Shown: positions 35,036-44,465, counted from the first letter of the stretch. The stretch: DNA of 64,000 nucleotides from Bacteroidota bacterium (GCA_029557915.1 JAKQHS010000015.1:30512-94511); one strand, 5' to 3'. Notes: generated from the letters alone by a model not told the origin. Numbers and translations: made by a program.

Positions 35036-35091
35036 GATTGAGGGATGAGGATTGAGGGTTGAGGATTGAGGATTGAGGATTGAGGATTGAT
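35036..35091. repeat. Heptamer tandem array (GATTGAG)n
   Basis: Eight 7-nt units: five exact GATTGAG copies (a run of three at 35064-35084) plus variants GGATGAG, GGTTGAG and GATTGAT. It starts 8 nt before the ftcD start codon on the minus-strand side, so it is in the 5' untranslated region or promoter of ftcD, in a divergent spacer shared with the SRAP gene. Confidence 0.93.
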
Positions 35092-35137
35092 GCGCATTTT
35101 ACCTATTAAAGATAGATCTTTGTATACCTCCCGCCTT

Positions 35138-35169
35138 ACAATTCAACGATTCGACAATTCAACAATTCC
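35138..35169. repeat. Octamer tandem repeat (ACAATTCA)n
   Basis: Four 8-nt units, ACAATTCA, ACGATTCG, ACAATTCA and ACAATTCC, ending 6 nt before the SRAP start codon. A second short array within the same spacer as the GATTGAG repeat. It covers the region where a ribosome binding site would sit. Confidence 0.75.
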
Positions 35170-35175
35170 ACATCC

Positions 35176-35892
35176 ATGTGCGGCCGCTCCTCCCTCACCA
35201 AAACCGAAAAAGAACTGGAAGAACGGTTCCAGGCAAGCTTTTACAGCGAGGACCTGGAACGGTACAATCCACTTCCCAATTTTAATGTCGCACCCACTCA
35301 TGTCCTGCCGGTGATCACCAACCAGGACCCCCGGCATTTTCGGCCGATGCGCTGGGGCCTGATCCCTTTCTGGGCCAAGGATCCGAAGATCGGTTATAAA
35401 ATGATCAACGCCCGGGTAGAGACCGTGCAAGAAAAAACCTTTAAAAACGCCCTTGAAAAAAGAAGGTGCCTGGTGCCTTTCGACGGATTTTACGAGTGGA
35501 AAAAAGTAGGTAAGAAAAAAGTGCCTTATCGCATCACGGTGGAAGGGGGAAAACTTTTTGCCATGGCCGGATTGTGGGAGACCTGGAAATCGCCATCGGG
35601 TGAAGCCGTCGAGTCCTTTACCATCCTCACCCAGCCTTCCAATAAAAAGGTGGGTGCCATTCATGACCGCATGCCGGCCATCCTCCTGCCCGAACAGGAG
35701 AAACTCTGGATCGATCCCAGCCTCTCCTCCTCGGAAGCCTTGCAATTGATCATCCCCTATCCGGATGAGGCCACGGAGATTTACCGGGTGAGCGAAAGAG
35801 TCAACCGGGTAGGAGAAAATGACCCGGACCTGGTCAGGCCGGTAAAGGAAAACCTGGAAGGAGCTTATGACCTTTTTTCGGAGAATGAGTAG
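35176..35892 (+). CDS. SRAP-domain protein (YedK/HMCES)
   Basis: A 238-residue SOS-response-associated peptidase-like protein. The catalytic set is complete: Cys2 after the initiator Met (MCGRSSLT), Asn in NARVETV, Glu in GFYEWKK and His in AIHDRMPAIL. These proteins form a thiazolidine crosslink to abasic sites in single-stranded DNA and so protect them. Length is normal. It uses an ATG right after the octamer repeat; it is divergent from ftcD and followed 60 nt later by the aminotransferase gene. Confidence 0.96.
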   Translation: MCGRSSLTKTEKELEERFQASFYSEDLERYNPLPNFNVAPTHVLPVITNQDPRHFRPMRWGLIPFWAKDPKIGYKMINARVETVQEKTFKNALEKRRCLVPFDGFYEWKKVGKKKVPYRITVEGGKLFAMAGLWETWKSPSGEAVESFTILTQPSNKKVGAIHDRMPAILLPEQEKLWIDPSLSSSEALQLIIPYPDEATEIYRVSERVNRVGENDPDLVRPVKENLEGAYDLFSENE

Positions 35893-35952
35893 TTTAAAAC
35901 CCGGGTGGTTTTCATTGTATATTGTAGGCGATTAACTTGCCTGGTTTTATTT

Positions 35953-37215
35953 ATGAACAAACGGGATTTTATCAAAAAGCTCAGCGGAGCCGGCCTGTTG
36001 AGTACCGGATTTCTAGCCCAGATGGAAAAGCTGGTAGCTGGTATAGCCCACCGACCACCGGCGGAGCTGGCTGCCGATGAGGATTTCTGGGCAAAGGTCC
36101 GCAGCGGTTACCGCCTTAAACCGGATTACATCAATCTGGAAAACGGATATTACTGCATCATGCCCCGGCAGATCCAGGACGCTTTTATTGAAAGGGTTAA
36201 GGAGGTTAATTTTCAGGGATCCTGGTATATGCGCAATCACCGTTTCGAAGACAATATCGAAATCCGGAAAAAACTAGCTGCCCTGGTTGGGACCTCCTAT
36301 GAAGAAGTGGTCCTCACCCGCAACACCACCGAATCGCTTGATACCGTGATCTCGGGCTACGACTGGAGGCCGGCGGATGAAGCCGTCATGGCCATCCAGG
36401 ATTATGGCGCCATGCTGGACATGTTCAAGTACCAGGCCAGGAGGTTTGGCCTGGTCAATAATCGGGTTTCCGTGCCCCTTCACCCTGCCGATGATGAGGA
36501 GATTGTGTCCCTCTACGAAAGCGCCATCACCCCCAGGACCCGCCTGCTCATGGTCTGCCACATGATCAATATCACCGGCCAGATCCTGCCGGTGCGTAAA
36601 ATCGCGGATATGGCCCACCGTCACGGCGTGGATGTCCTGGTGGACGGGGCTCATTGTGTAGGGCATTTTGAGTTTAATATTCCGGATCTGCATGCGGATT
36701 ATTACGGCAGCAGCCTGCATAAGTGGCTCAGTGCACCTCTTGGAGCGGGACTTTTATACGTCAAGAGGGAAAAAATCGCCAAACTGTGGCAGTTGTTCGG
36801 GGATACCGGTTTTCCCGATGACGATATCCGCAAACTCAATCATACGGGAACTCCTCCGGTACATACCGATCTGGCCGTACACGATGCCATCGATTTTTAT
36901 GAACTGATTGGCGCGGCCCGCAAAGAAGCTCGCCTAAGGTACTTGCAACACTACTGGACCTCCAGGGTCCGCGACCTTCCGCATATTGATCTCAATACCC
37001 CGGCTGACCCGGCCCGGGCCTGCGGCATAGCCAACGTGGGCATAAAGGGTATGAATCCGGCGGACATGGCCAAGACCTTACTGGACAAGTACGGGATCTT
37101 TACGGTAGCGATCGATTACGCCAATGTGCATGGGTGCAGGATCACGCCCAACGTCTATACTTCAACGGCCGAATTGGATGTATTTGTAGCGGCGCTTAAG
37201 GAATTAAAGAATTAA
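35953..37215 (+). CDS. Class V PLP aminotransferase, exported-type leader
   Basis: A 420-residue fold-type I PLP enzyme of the aminotransferase class V / isopenicillin-N-epimerase-like group. The cofactor lysine is in GSSLHKWLSAPLGAG; the aspartate is in VLVDGAHCVGHFEF. The leader KRDFIKKLSGAGLLSTGF looks like a Tat signal but has Lys-Arg in place of Arg-Arg, so export is uncertain. ATG at 35953 starts at the leader; an upstream start would add a poorly composed stretch. The reaction (lyase, desulfurase or epimerase) cannot be told from sequence. The 3' end merges into an octamer array. Confidence 0.87.
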   Translation: MNKRDFIKKLSGAGLLSTGFLAQMEKLVAGIAHRPPAELAADEDFWAKVRSGYRLKPDYINLENGYYCIMPRQIQDAFIERVKEVNFQGSWYMRNHRFEDNIEIRKKLAALVGTSYEEVVLTRNTTESLDTVISGYDWRPADEAVMAIQDYGAMLDMFKYQARRFGLVNNRVSVPLHPADDEEIVSLYESAITPRTRLLMVCHMINITGQILPVRKIADMAHRHGVDVLVDGAHCVGHFEFNIPDLHADYYGSSLHKWLSAPLGAGLLYVKREKIAKLWQLFGDTGFPDDDIRKLNHTGTPPVHTDLAVHDAIDFYELIGAARKEARLRYLQHYWTSRVRDLPHIDLNTPADPARACGIANVGIKGMNPADMAKTLLDKYGIFTVAIDYANVHGCRITPNVYTSTAELDVFVAALKELKN

Positions 37216-37231
37216 AGAATTAAGAATTAAG
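37201..37231. repeat. A/T-rich octamer array (GAATTAAA)n
   Basis: Two GAATTAAA and two GAATTAA units in a row. The first half codes for the last residues of the aminotransferase (its stop is at 37213-37215), so the repeat overlaps the end of the frame and continues to just before the ribosome binding site of the next gene. Confidence 0.8.
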
Positions 37232-37241
37232 GGAGGGAAAG

Positions 37242-38261
37242 GTGGATTCGTTTACCCATGTATTTTTAGGAGGCTGCCTGGGACATCTCGCCCTGGGTAA
37301 AAAGGCGGGACGAAAAGCCGTCTGGTGGGGGGCCCTGGCCGATACCGTTCCTGATTTTGACATTTTTGCCGGGCCTTTTGTCCATCCGGTCGAAGCCCTG
37401 TTGATACACCGGGGATTCACCCATTCCATTTTTTTCGCGGCTTTGTTTCCCCTGGTTGTGGGCCCTTTACTGGCGCGGCTCTACAGAAAGGACAGGATCC
37501 CCTGGTGGCAATGGGCGGGTTTGCTGGCCCTGGGGACCTTCTCCCATATATTTATCGATTCGCTGACGACTTATGGAACCGGCTTGCTGGAACCCTTCTG
37601 CGATCACCGGTTTACCTATGCCACCCTTTTTATCATCGATCCGGCTTTTACCCTGCCTATGTTTGTTGGTTTCTGCCTGCTCCTGTTTAAACGGTTTTCC
37701 TTGCCCTTCAAAAATAAAGTGGCCAGATGGGCCTTGATCCTCTCGGCGATCTATCTGGCATGGACTTTTTACAACCGATCTCATTTTGAAGGTTTGTTCC
37801 GGGACCAACTGCAAAAACAAAACATCGTATACCGGGACCAGTTTCTTTCCCCCGGCCCTTTGAATAATATCCTGTGGGGTACCGTGGCCCGGTCCGATTC
37901 AGGTTATTTCCAGGGATTTTCTTCCTATTTCGATACTCCCGGCCCGGTGCATTTTAATTTTATCCCGGCTCAAAAACAACTGGCTGCTCCCCTGGCTCAA
38001 AACAAGGAATATCGGTTGCTTGAGAAATTTGCCTTGGGTTATTCGTGCATCAGCATTTTGGACGACGGCTTGCCTTATTTCCATGATCTGAGGTTTGGAA
38101 CGATGCATGGCTGGGCGCCCGATCCCGGAGATTTTACTTTCAGTTATCCGTTGCAAAAGGACCCGGCAGACAGCAGCCGGCTGGTCAAATCCGCACCCTG
38201 GGGTAAGGCGGGGTTTGAAGGCTTTGGTGGACTTTGGGAACGGATATTGGGCAGAAATTAA
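37242..38261 (+). CDS. Membrane-bound metal-dependent hydrolase (YdjM/DUF457)
   Basis: A 339-residue integral membrane protein of the YdjM/DUF457 group. It starts with DSFTHVFLGGCLGHLALGKK and carries conserved acidic/histidine positions in ALADTVPDFDIF, HRGFTHSIFFA and FSHIFIDSLTTYG that may bind a metal, plus five predicted membrane helices. A periplasmic domain of about 150 residues is at the C-terminus. GTG start with a good purine-rich ribosome binding site (GGGAGGGAAAGGTG). The family's enzymatic role is largely unproven. Confidence 0.88.
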   Translation: MDSFTHVFLGGCLGHLALGKKAGRKAVWWGALADTVPDFDIFAGPFVHPVEALLIHRGFTHSIFFAALFPLVVGPLLARLYRKDRIPWWQWAGLLALGTFSHIFIDSLTTYGTGLLEPFCDHRFTYATLFIIDPAFTLPMFVGFCLLLFKRFSLPFKNKVARWALILSAIYLAWTFYNRSHFEGLFRDQLQKQNIVYRDQFLSPGPLNNILWGTVARSDSGYFQGFSSYFDTPGPVHFNFIPAQKQLAAPLAQNKEYRLLEKFALGYSCISILDDGLPYFHDLRFGTMHGWAPDPGDFTFSYPLQKDPADSSRLVKSAPWGKAGFEGFGGLWERILGRN

Positions 38262-38294
38262 AGAAATTAAAAATTAAGGAATTAAGAAATTAAA
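38254..38294. repeat. A/T-rich nonamer array (GAAATTAAA)n
   Basis: GAAATTAAA twice followed by AATTAAG, GAATTAAG and AAATTAAA variants. It overlaps the last codons of the hydrolase-like gene and runs into the repeat-rich spacer. The composition matches the array at 37201. Confidence 0.8.
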
Positions 38295-38778
38295 CGGGAG
38301 AGATCCGCTATTCCTCGGATTCAAATTTCCTATGCTTTTGAGTTATTAAGGATTTTATCGGGAAGGAAAGTTTGCAAATCAAATGCCCTGAGTAGGGCGC
38401 CGTATCCGGCCAAATATGCAACTTCAGTTTTGTGGGGCTGAATTCAAAAAGGAGAAATGGAGAAGCGCCTGGTAATTTATCCCTCATTGGGTTAACCATG
38501 AAGGCAGTGCAAAACGTCAAATCTTCAATGTTTGGTTGTTACCCCATCAAGCTTTGTGGGGCTGAATTCAAAAAAGAGAAATGGAGAGCGCCTGGTAATT
38601 TGTCCCGTTAGGGACTTAAGATGGGTAGATGATTTGAGAAAGGCAATTTCGTCCCGTAAGGGATGAAATAATGGGAGAATAATAATTGTTGAGCTTGGGG
38701 TGGGCAGTTTGAAATATCTGACCAATCGATGGAACCACAGGATCGGAAGCATTCATCAGTGGTTCGGAAGGGAAGGCC
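38262..38778. repeat. Repeat-rich spacer, REP-like palindromes
   Basis: A 517-nt gap without a credible gene. It holds a direct repeat of about 54 nt (38429-38483 and 38553-38606, one or two differences plus a small gap) starting TTTGTGGGGCTGAATTC. After each copy comes a palindromic core: a degenerate one near 38480, GTCCCGTTAGGGAC (38602-38615) and GTCCCGTAAGGGAT (38651-38664). These have the look of REP-like elements that recur between genes in Bacteroidota. No transposase is nearby. Confidence 0.8.
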
Positions 38779-41052
38779 TCAGTCCCCCTTCATATCAATA
38801 TCCCAAAGGGGCACCGCCCCCAATAAATGCTCCACAAAATAATTCCATTTCTTTTTTGTAAAATATTCATTGAAGATGCCCTGGTAACCGTGGCGCTGGC
38901 TGGGCAGGATAAGCATATCAAACTCCTTGTTGGCCCGGATCAGGGCTTCCGCCAGTTTGAAGGTAGCCGACGGATTGACGTTTTCGTCAATCCCCCCATG
39001 GGTGATGAGCAATCTGCCTTTGAGATTTCCCGCCATCGTAATGTTGGACACCTGGTGGTAGGTGGAATCCACCGGCCATCCCATATACATCTCCGGCCAC
39101 CAGTCCTTTTCCATGCGGAAATCATGATCGGCGCTGCTCGCCACGGCCACCTTATAAAAATCGGGGTATTCCAATACGGCATGGCCTGCGTCAAAGCCTC
39201 CCGCGGAGTGCCCGAAAATACCCACCCGCGTCGTGTCCATCCACGAATACCGGCTGCCAAGCTGGAGGATGGCCAGGCGGTGGTCCTCCAGGTTTTTGCC
39301 CATGTTTTTGTAAGAGACGTTGTGAAAGGCCTTTGAACGGTTGGCCGTGCCCATGCCGTCCACCGTGATGACGATGAAACCCAGTTCGGCCAGGGCCTGG
39401 TTAGACCGGGCAAGTCCGCTGATAAAGTTTCGCGGATACATAAAGGTATGGGGGCCGGTATAGGACTGGTCGATCACGGGATATTTTTTAGCCGGATCAA
39501 AACGGCTGGGTTTCCAAATTGCCCCATATAAAACCGTTTGACCATCTCTGCCTGTTGCTGTAAAAGTCTCCGGCAGTTTTAAGCCCATGGAATCCAGTCC
39601 GCCGATGTCGGCCCGGGACAATTCCAGTAAAGAGGTTCCGGTGCTTACCCTTCTAAGCAGGCTGCGTGTGGGCCGGTCCAGGGTGGAGACATTGTCCACA
39701 AACCATTTACCGTCCGGGGAAACCGAGAGGTCGTGATTACCTTCATTGGAAGTTAGCAATCGGATGCGCCGGTCATCCAGGCCAACGGCATAGAGATATT
39801 GGTGATAGGGATTGCGTCCGGTTTCTCTCCCGGAGGCTGAAAAGATTACCTGGCGGTATTTCCGGTCAACGTGCAACACCTGGTTCACATAAAAATTCCC
39901 TCTGGTAAGGGATTCCAGATCCTTGGTCTTAAGGTCGAGCAGATAGAGTTGTTTCCAGCCCTCCCTTTCGGAAGTGATCAGGACCTTGCCAAGGTCTTCG
40001 AGGATCATGGAGCTGTATTGATCAATATTGGTCTTGCTTGTTTCGCGGTACAACAATTCTTCGGTTTTACGGAGGAGGTCGCAGCGGTGCAATTCCACAG
40101 CCTGGTATCCCCGAATGGCATTTTCCTGGTAAACGATCCCGCTTTCTTTTGACCATTCGTAGCCGATGGGATTGGTATGGGTGCTTTGCAGGTGGTTTTT
40201 GATTTGTTCCTCTCCGGTTTCGATATTGTAGAACACGGGGATCATACGCACCATGTCCGTATCCCCGGGTGAGCCCCGGTAATAAGAAAGCAGGCGGGGT
40301 TTGAATAAGGTATCCACAGACCAGTCCAGCAGGTACATTTTTTTGGCGATCCGCATATCGCAGAGATAGGTCTGGATCCATTTGGAATCCGGGGACCAGC
40401 TGGCAAACAAACGGGCGGGCCTCTCCCCGTTTTCCCCTTCGATGATATCCGACCAGCCGTAAAAGGTGCCGAATTCATAAAGCCTTTTACCGTCCCGGCT
40501 AAGTTGCCGTTCGCTGCCGTCGGCCGTGGAACGGATGTACAAATTATAATCTTTCGTAAAGGCGATCCATTTCCCATCCGGGGATTTTGATTCCAGGGGA
40601 TTGGAGGCGGGCGGGTTGAGGATTTTCAGCGAGTGGGTCAGAAGGTTCAGCTCATATCTTTTGCCCTGGAAATGGAATTCCAGATGCGAGGAGTTTTTGT
40701 AGTTTATATTTTGTAAAGCCAGGTCGGAGGCCGTCACTTTTTGTTTTGTCGAATCGGACAGGGCTTTGGCCAGTTTTTCCTGGTCAAACCAGGCCTGGAT
40801 CTTTGTAACGCCCCAGACCACTTTATTAAAACTTTTCCGTTCACGGTCCTGGGTCACAAAACCCATTCCGGTGCTGTCGCCGCACCAAACCGGCTGGATA
40901 TTCACATTGAAGATTTTTTTATTGACCAGGTTCTGCCACTGGAAGGAGGCGGCTCGCCGGTAGTCTTCGGGCGTTGGAGTCCGGGCTTCCATCTGGGCCG
41001 ACAATTCGGATGCCAAGGCCAGAATTATCCAGGTATAAAGGATCCTTTTCAT
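38779..41052 (-). CDS. S9-family dipeptidyl peptidase IV-like protease
   Basis: A 757-residue exported serine peptidase. A signal peptide cleaves near SELSAQM. A beta-propeller occupies about residues 100-480. The alpha/beta-hydrolase domain has the serine in FGHSAGGFDAGHA (about 617), the aspartate in THGGIDENVNPSATF (about 690) and the histidine in PSQRHGYQG (about 720). The ATG at 41052 is preferred over a TTG 30 nt upstream. DPP IV-type enzymes remove N-terminal dipeptides. Divergent from the M1 peptidase gene, hinting at shared control of peptide use. Confidence 0.92.
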   Translation of the reverse strand: MKRILYTWIILALASELSAQMEARTPTPEDYRRAASFQWQNLVNKKIFNVNIQPVWCGDSTGMGFVTQDRERKSFNKVVWGVTKIQAWFDQEKLAKALSDSTKQKVTASDLALQNINYKNSSHLEFHFQGKRYELNLLTHSLKILNPPASNPLESKSPDGKWIAFTKDYNLYIRSTADGSERQLSRDGKRLYEFGTFYGWSDIIEGENGERPARLFASWSPDSKWIQTYLCDMRIAKKMYLLDWSVDTLFKPRLLSYYRGSPGDTDMVRMIPVFYNIETGEEQIKNHLQSTHTNPIGYEWSKESGIVYQENAIRGYQAVELHRCDLLRKTEELLYRETSKTNIDQYSSMILEDLGKVLITSEREGWKQLYLLDLKTKDLESLTRGNFYVNQVLHVDRKYRQVIFSASGRETGRNPYHQYLYAVGLDDRRIRLLTSNEGNHDLSVSPDGKWFVDNVSTLDRPTRSLLRRVSTGTSLLELSRADIGGLDSMGLKLPETFTATGRDGQTVLYGAIWKPSRFDPAKKYPVIDQSYTGPHTFMYPRNFISGLARSNQALAELGFIVITVDGMGTANRSKAFHNVSYKNMGKNLEDHRLAILQLGSRYSWMDTTRVGIFGHSAGGFDAGHAVLEYPDFYKVAVASSADHDFRMEKDWWPEMYMGWPVDSTYHQVSNITMAGNLKGRLLITHGGIDENVNPSATFKLAEALIRANKEFDMLILPSQRHGYQGIFNEYFTKKKWNYFVEHLLGAVPLWDIDMKGD

Positions 41053-41124
41053 CAAGGGAAGAGTTTGTTTAAAAATACTCAATTGTCCCTGAAGAAGAAC
41101 GGTAGAGGCAAATGACGTTTGTAT

Positions 41125-41140
41125 CCGGTTTTTTAACCGG
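41125..41140. promoter_or_regulatory. Palindrome in divergent protease spacer
   Basis: CCGGTT TTTT AACCGG is a 6-bp inverted repeat with a 4-nt centre, lying between the divergent S9 and M1 peptidase genes. Because no transcript ends here, an operator is as likely as a hairpin. A second imperfect inverted repeat, TTGCACA ... TGTGCAA, follows at 41185-41211. Confidence 0.4.
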
Positions 41141-41245
41141 GGAATAAAGGACTAGCAAATGGGTTTCCCCGTTAACTAATTAAATTGCACACAAGCTTTG
41201 ACTTTGTGCAAAACCGCTAATTTTATACTGCCAAAACCAGAAAAA

Positions 41246-43567
41246 ATGAAATTCATTACCTTATTCTTTTTCAGTTTATGCTTTCTGGCCACTCACGCCC
41301 AGACCGGTATAAACAAAGATCCCTTCCGCCAGCTCGACCAGTTGTTGCCCACGCCAAACGATTACCGCAATGCCGGCGGAGCCCCGGGCCACCGGTATTG
41401 GCAACAGCAGGCCGATTATTCCATCCAGCTCGAACTTGATGATGAAAAACAAACCGTTTCCGGTCAGGAAGTCATCGTGTACAAAAACAACTCTCCCGAT
41501 GTCCTGCCTTTCCTATGGCTCCAGCTCGACCAGAACCAGATGGCCGAAAACAGCCAGACCTATGAACTCAATTCCCATAAAATGGATCCCCGCATGACCA
41601 AAGCCCAGATCGACAACCTGGACCATACCTTCGATGGAGGCTTCAAGCTGGAATATGTAAAAGACCACCAAACCGGGGCCGATCTCAAAAAAACCGTCAA
41701 CTACACCATGATGAGGGTGGAATTGCCCAAACCCCTGAAACCGGGAGAAACTTATTCTTTCCGGATCAAATGGTGGTACAACATCAACGACCGCATGAAA
41801 TTGGGAGGACGTTCGGGATACGAATATTTCCCGGAGGACAAAAACTACCTGTATACCATCGCCCAGTTTCATCCGCGCATGTGCGTATACAACGACCTCG
41901 AAGGCTGGCAGAACAAACAATTCCTGGGCAAGGGAGAATTTACCGTTGGATTTGGAAATTTTGAAGTGGCCATCACCGTGCCTTCCGATCACCTGGTGGC
42001 CGCCACGGGCGAATTGCAAAATGCCTCCGAAGTACTGACCAAAGAACAGCTCGCCCTGCTCGCCAAAGCCCGAAACGAAAGGGTGCAACCCGTGATCATT
42101 TCCAGCCAGAAGGTGGCCGAAGAAAGGGAAATGAAAAGGGCAACGACCAAAAAGACCTGGAAATTCAAAGCCGTCAATGTCCGCGATTTCGCTTTTGCCA
42201 CTTCGCGCAAATTCATATGGGATGCCATGGGCGTGCCGCAAAGCGACGGCCGCATCGTGATGGCCCAGAGCATGTATCCCAAGGAAGGCAATCCCCTCTG
42301 GGAAAAGTACAGCACCAAGGCCGTAGCCCATACGCTCAAATGGTATTCGCATTACACCTTTGACTACCCTTACCCCACCGCCTGGAGCATCAACGCCGAC
42401 CGCATCGGCATGGAATACCCGATGATCTGTTTCAATTTCGGCCGCTGTGAAAAGGACGGCACCTATTCCAGGCAGGTCAAATACGGCATGATCAGCGTGA
42501 TCATCCACGAGGTGGGCCACAACTACTTCCCAATGATCGTCAATTCGGATGAAAGGCAGTGGGCCTGGATGGACGAAGGCCTGAATTCCTTCCTGCAATA
42601 CCTCTCCGAAGCGCAGTGGGAACCCAACTATCCCAGCCGGCGCGGCCCGGCCAACCAGATCATTGACTATATGAAAATGGACCAGAACCTGCTGGAACCC
42701 ATCATGACCAACAGCGAAAGCATCCAGCAATTGGGCAACAACGCCTACCACAAAGTGGCCGTCGGACTCAATATCCTCCGGGAGACGGTCATGGGCCGTG
42801 AGTTGTTCGACCTGGCTTTCAAGGAATACGCCCGCCGCTGGGCTTTCAAACAGCCTTATCCGGCTGATTTTTTCAGGACCATGGAGGAGGCTTCCGGGGT
42901 GGACCTGGACTGGTTCTGGAACGGCTGGTTTTACAGCACCGATTACTGCGACCTGGCCATGACCGATGTAAAATGGCTGAAGGTGGACCCCAAAAACCCC
43001 GACAAACTGGCCGAAATGAAACGCGAACAAGAGACCCATGCGCTGAAATACATATCCCGGGTGCGGAATGAATCGGAAATCAAACAATACTATTCCGACC
43101 AGGACACCACCCTTCGCGATTTTTACAGCAGCTATGATCCCGGCGAGCCGGACGCCCTGGCCAGGCAGGACTATGAACGTTTTTACCGGAACCTGTCCGA
43201 GGATGAAAAAAAATTACTCGGCAGCGGGGACCATTTTTACGAAGTGACTTTCGAGCGGAAGGGTGGACTGGTGATGCCGGTGATCGTACAACTCCAGTAT
43301 GAGGACGGGACCAAGGAAGATTTCCGCTACCCGGCCGAGGTCTGGAAATCCCTGCCCGAACCAAAAATCACCAAAGTCTTCCGCACCTCCAAAGAAGTCA
43401 AACGCATCATCCTGGATCCCTACCTGGAGACGGCTGATGTAAACGGCGAGGATAATTTTTATCCCCGTCAGCAACAGGAGCCTTCCCGCTTTGAACTGTT
43501 TAAACAACAGCAGCGGCCGGCCGGGGAGAATGAAATGCAAAGGGCGAAAAGGGCGGCGAAGACGTAG
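41246..43567 (+). CDS. M1-family zinc aminopeptidase, exported
   Basis: A 773-residue gluzincin. The signal peptide ends near ATHAQT. The zinc and catalytic motif is HEVGHNYF (about residue 420), with the third ligand in WMDEGLNSF about 22 residues later. The substrate N-terminus motif GAMEN is replaced by RIGMEYPMICF, usual in Bacteroidota M1 proteins. ATG at 41246 after an A-rich leader. A C-terminal charged tail (QQQEPSRFELFKQQQRP) has no obvious role. Acts on peptides in the periplasm. Confidence 0.94.
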   Translation: MKFITLFFFSLCFLATHAQTGINKDPFRQLDQLLPTPNDYRNAGGAPGHRYWQQQADYSIQLELDDEKQTVSGQEVIVYKNNSPDVLPFLWLQLDQNQMAENSQTYELNSHKMDPRMTKAQIDNLDHTFDGGFKLEYVKDHQTGADLKKTVNYTMMRVELPKPLKPGETYSFRIKWWYNINDRMKLGGRSGYEYFPEDKNYLYTIAQFHPRMCVYNDLEGWQNKQFLGKGEFTVGFGNFEVAITVPSDHLVAATGELQNASEVLTKEQLALLAKARNERVQPVIISSQKVAEEREMKRATTKKTWKFKAVNVRDFAFATSRKFIWDAMGVPQSDGRIVMAQSMYPKEGNPLWEKYSTKAVAHTLKWYSHYTFDYPYPTAWSINADRIGMEYPMICFNFGRCEKDGTYSRQVKYGMISVIIHEVGHNYFPMIVNSDERQWAWMDEGLNSFLQYLSEAQWEPNYPSRRGPANQIIDYMKMDQNLLEPIMTNSESIQQLGNNAYHKVAVGLNILRETVMGRELFDLAFKEYARRWAFKQPYPADFFRTMEEASGVDLDWFWNGWFYSTDYCDLAMTDVKWLKVDPKNPDKLAEMKREQETHALKYISRVRNESEIKQYYSDQDTTLRDFYSSYDPGEPDALARQDYERFYRNLSEDEKKLLGSGDHFYEVTFERKGGLVMPVIVQLQYEDGTKEDFRYPAEVWKSLPEPKITKVFRTSKEVKRIILDPYLETADVNGEDNFYPRQQQEPSRFELFKQQQRPAGENEMQRAKRAAKT

Positions 43568-43574
43568 ATAAAGT

Positions 43575-44117
43575 TTGTCCATACTATACTCGAATTTGAA
43601 ATCCTTCTATTGCCGGATTCTTGTAGTTCTGGTTGCCGCCTGCATATCCTGCAGGACTTCTTCCCCCAGCGGCCTGGTCCTTAATCCGGAATTTGACAAA
43701 GAGATCAGCTCCATTCTGGACTTTTCCATCCCGGTTATTTCGGTTGAGGAAGCCTTGGACGCAGAGGGGGTATTATTCCTTGATGCCCGGGAAAGACCGG
43801 AATATGAAGTCAGCCATATCCCTGGGGCAATTCATATCGGTTATGACCATTGGGATAAAACCGTGCTGGACAGTATTTCTGAAGACCGGGAGGTCATCGT
43901 TTATTGCTCGGTAGGTTACCGGAGTGAAAAAATTGGGATTAAGCTGAAGTCGCTGGGATTCAGCCGGGTCCATAATTTATACGGAAGCATCTTTGAATGG
44001 GTTAATGTTGGCTTACCCCTGGAGGACAGCCTGGGTGGACAAACGCAACGTGTGCATACCTATAATAAAAATTGGAGTAAATGGGTGACAAGCACTACAG
44101 TTGAGAAGATATGGTAA
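43575..44117 (+). CDS. Rhodanese-domain lipoprotein
   Basis: About 180 residues: signal and lipobox (VLVAACISC), then a rhodanese domain with DARERPEYEVSHIPGAIHIGY and the active-site loop VYCSVGYRSEKIG, where the cysteine accepts sulfane sulfur. A C-terminal tail (THNKNWSKW-like) follows. No ATG fits the reading frame; TTG at 43575 or 43596 is the likely start, so the 5' end is uncertain by 21 nt. It begins 7 nt after the M1 stop, probably co-transcribed. Anchored outside the cytoplasm. Confidence 0.85.
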   Translation: MSILYSNLKSFYCRILVVLVAACISCRTSSPSGLVLNPEFDKEISSILDFSIPVISVEEALDAEGVLFLDARERPEYEVSHIPGAIHIGYDHWDKTVLDSISEDREVIVYCSVGYRSEKIGIKLKSLGFSRVHNLYGSIFEWVNVGLPLEDSLGGQTQRVHTYNKNWSKWVTSTTVEKIW

Positions 44118-44208
44118 TTTGTTGATTGACAGTAAGGAAGTAAGGTTAAAAGTCTTAATGGAAAGTCTTTGCTGTGATAATCTTACTAGTCCTGAATATT
44201 GTTCTTAC

Positions 44209-44343
44209 TTGTTGGGCTTCGCCGAAGCCTGGATTATTTCTATTATCAAGTTCTAAATTCGTCAGGCATCTCCGATGCCGGTACCGGTTTTCAAGATTAA
44301 CCAGCATTTGAGTTTTTAACAGATCAGGCATCGCCATTGTCGG
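44209..44343. repeat. REP-like palindromes between genes
   Basis: Three related units in a 348-nt A/T-rich gap: GGCTTC GCC GAAGCC (44215-44229), GGCATC TCC GATGCC (44265-44279) and a broken copy near CAGGCATCGCCATTGTCGG (44325-44343). The middle unit runs into another palindrome, CCGGTACCGG (44278-44287). The rest of 44118-44465 is A/T-rich and shows no gene. Confidence 0.75.
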
Positions 44344-44465
44344 TTCAGTTCAACATATCATTATCCCTAAAAACCCTGAGAAAATTTCAATAAAATTTAA
44401 AAGGGCAGTATTAAATTTCTGAAAATTCTTATATTAGATTTAATTATTTAAAAAAATACCATGCT

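Noticed and set aside
41513..43087. A 524-codon open frame antisense to the M1 peptidase gene
   Set aside because: It lies wholly inside a well-supported gene, shows His/Phe/Val-rich composition typical of antisense shadows, and has no domain.
44155..44337. A 60-codon antisense-strand frame in the REP-like gap
   Set aside because: It runs through the hairpin units and has no start context or domain.
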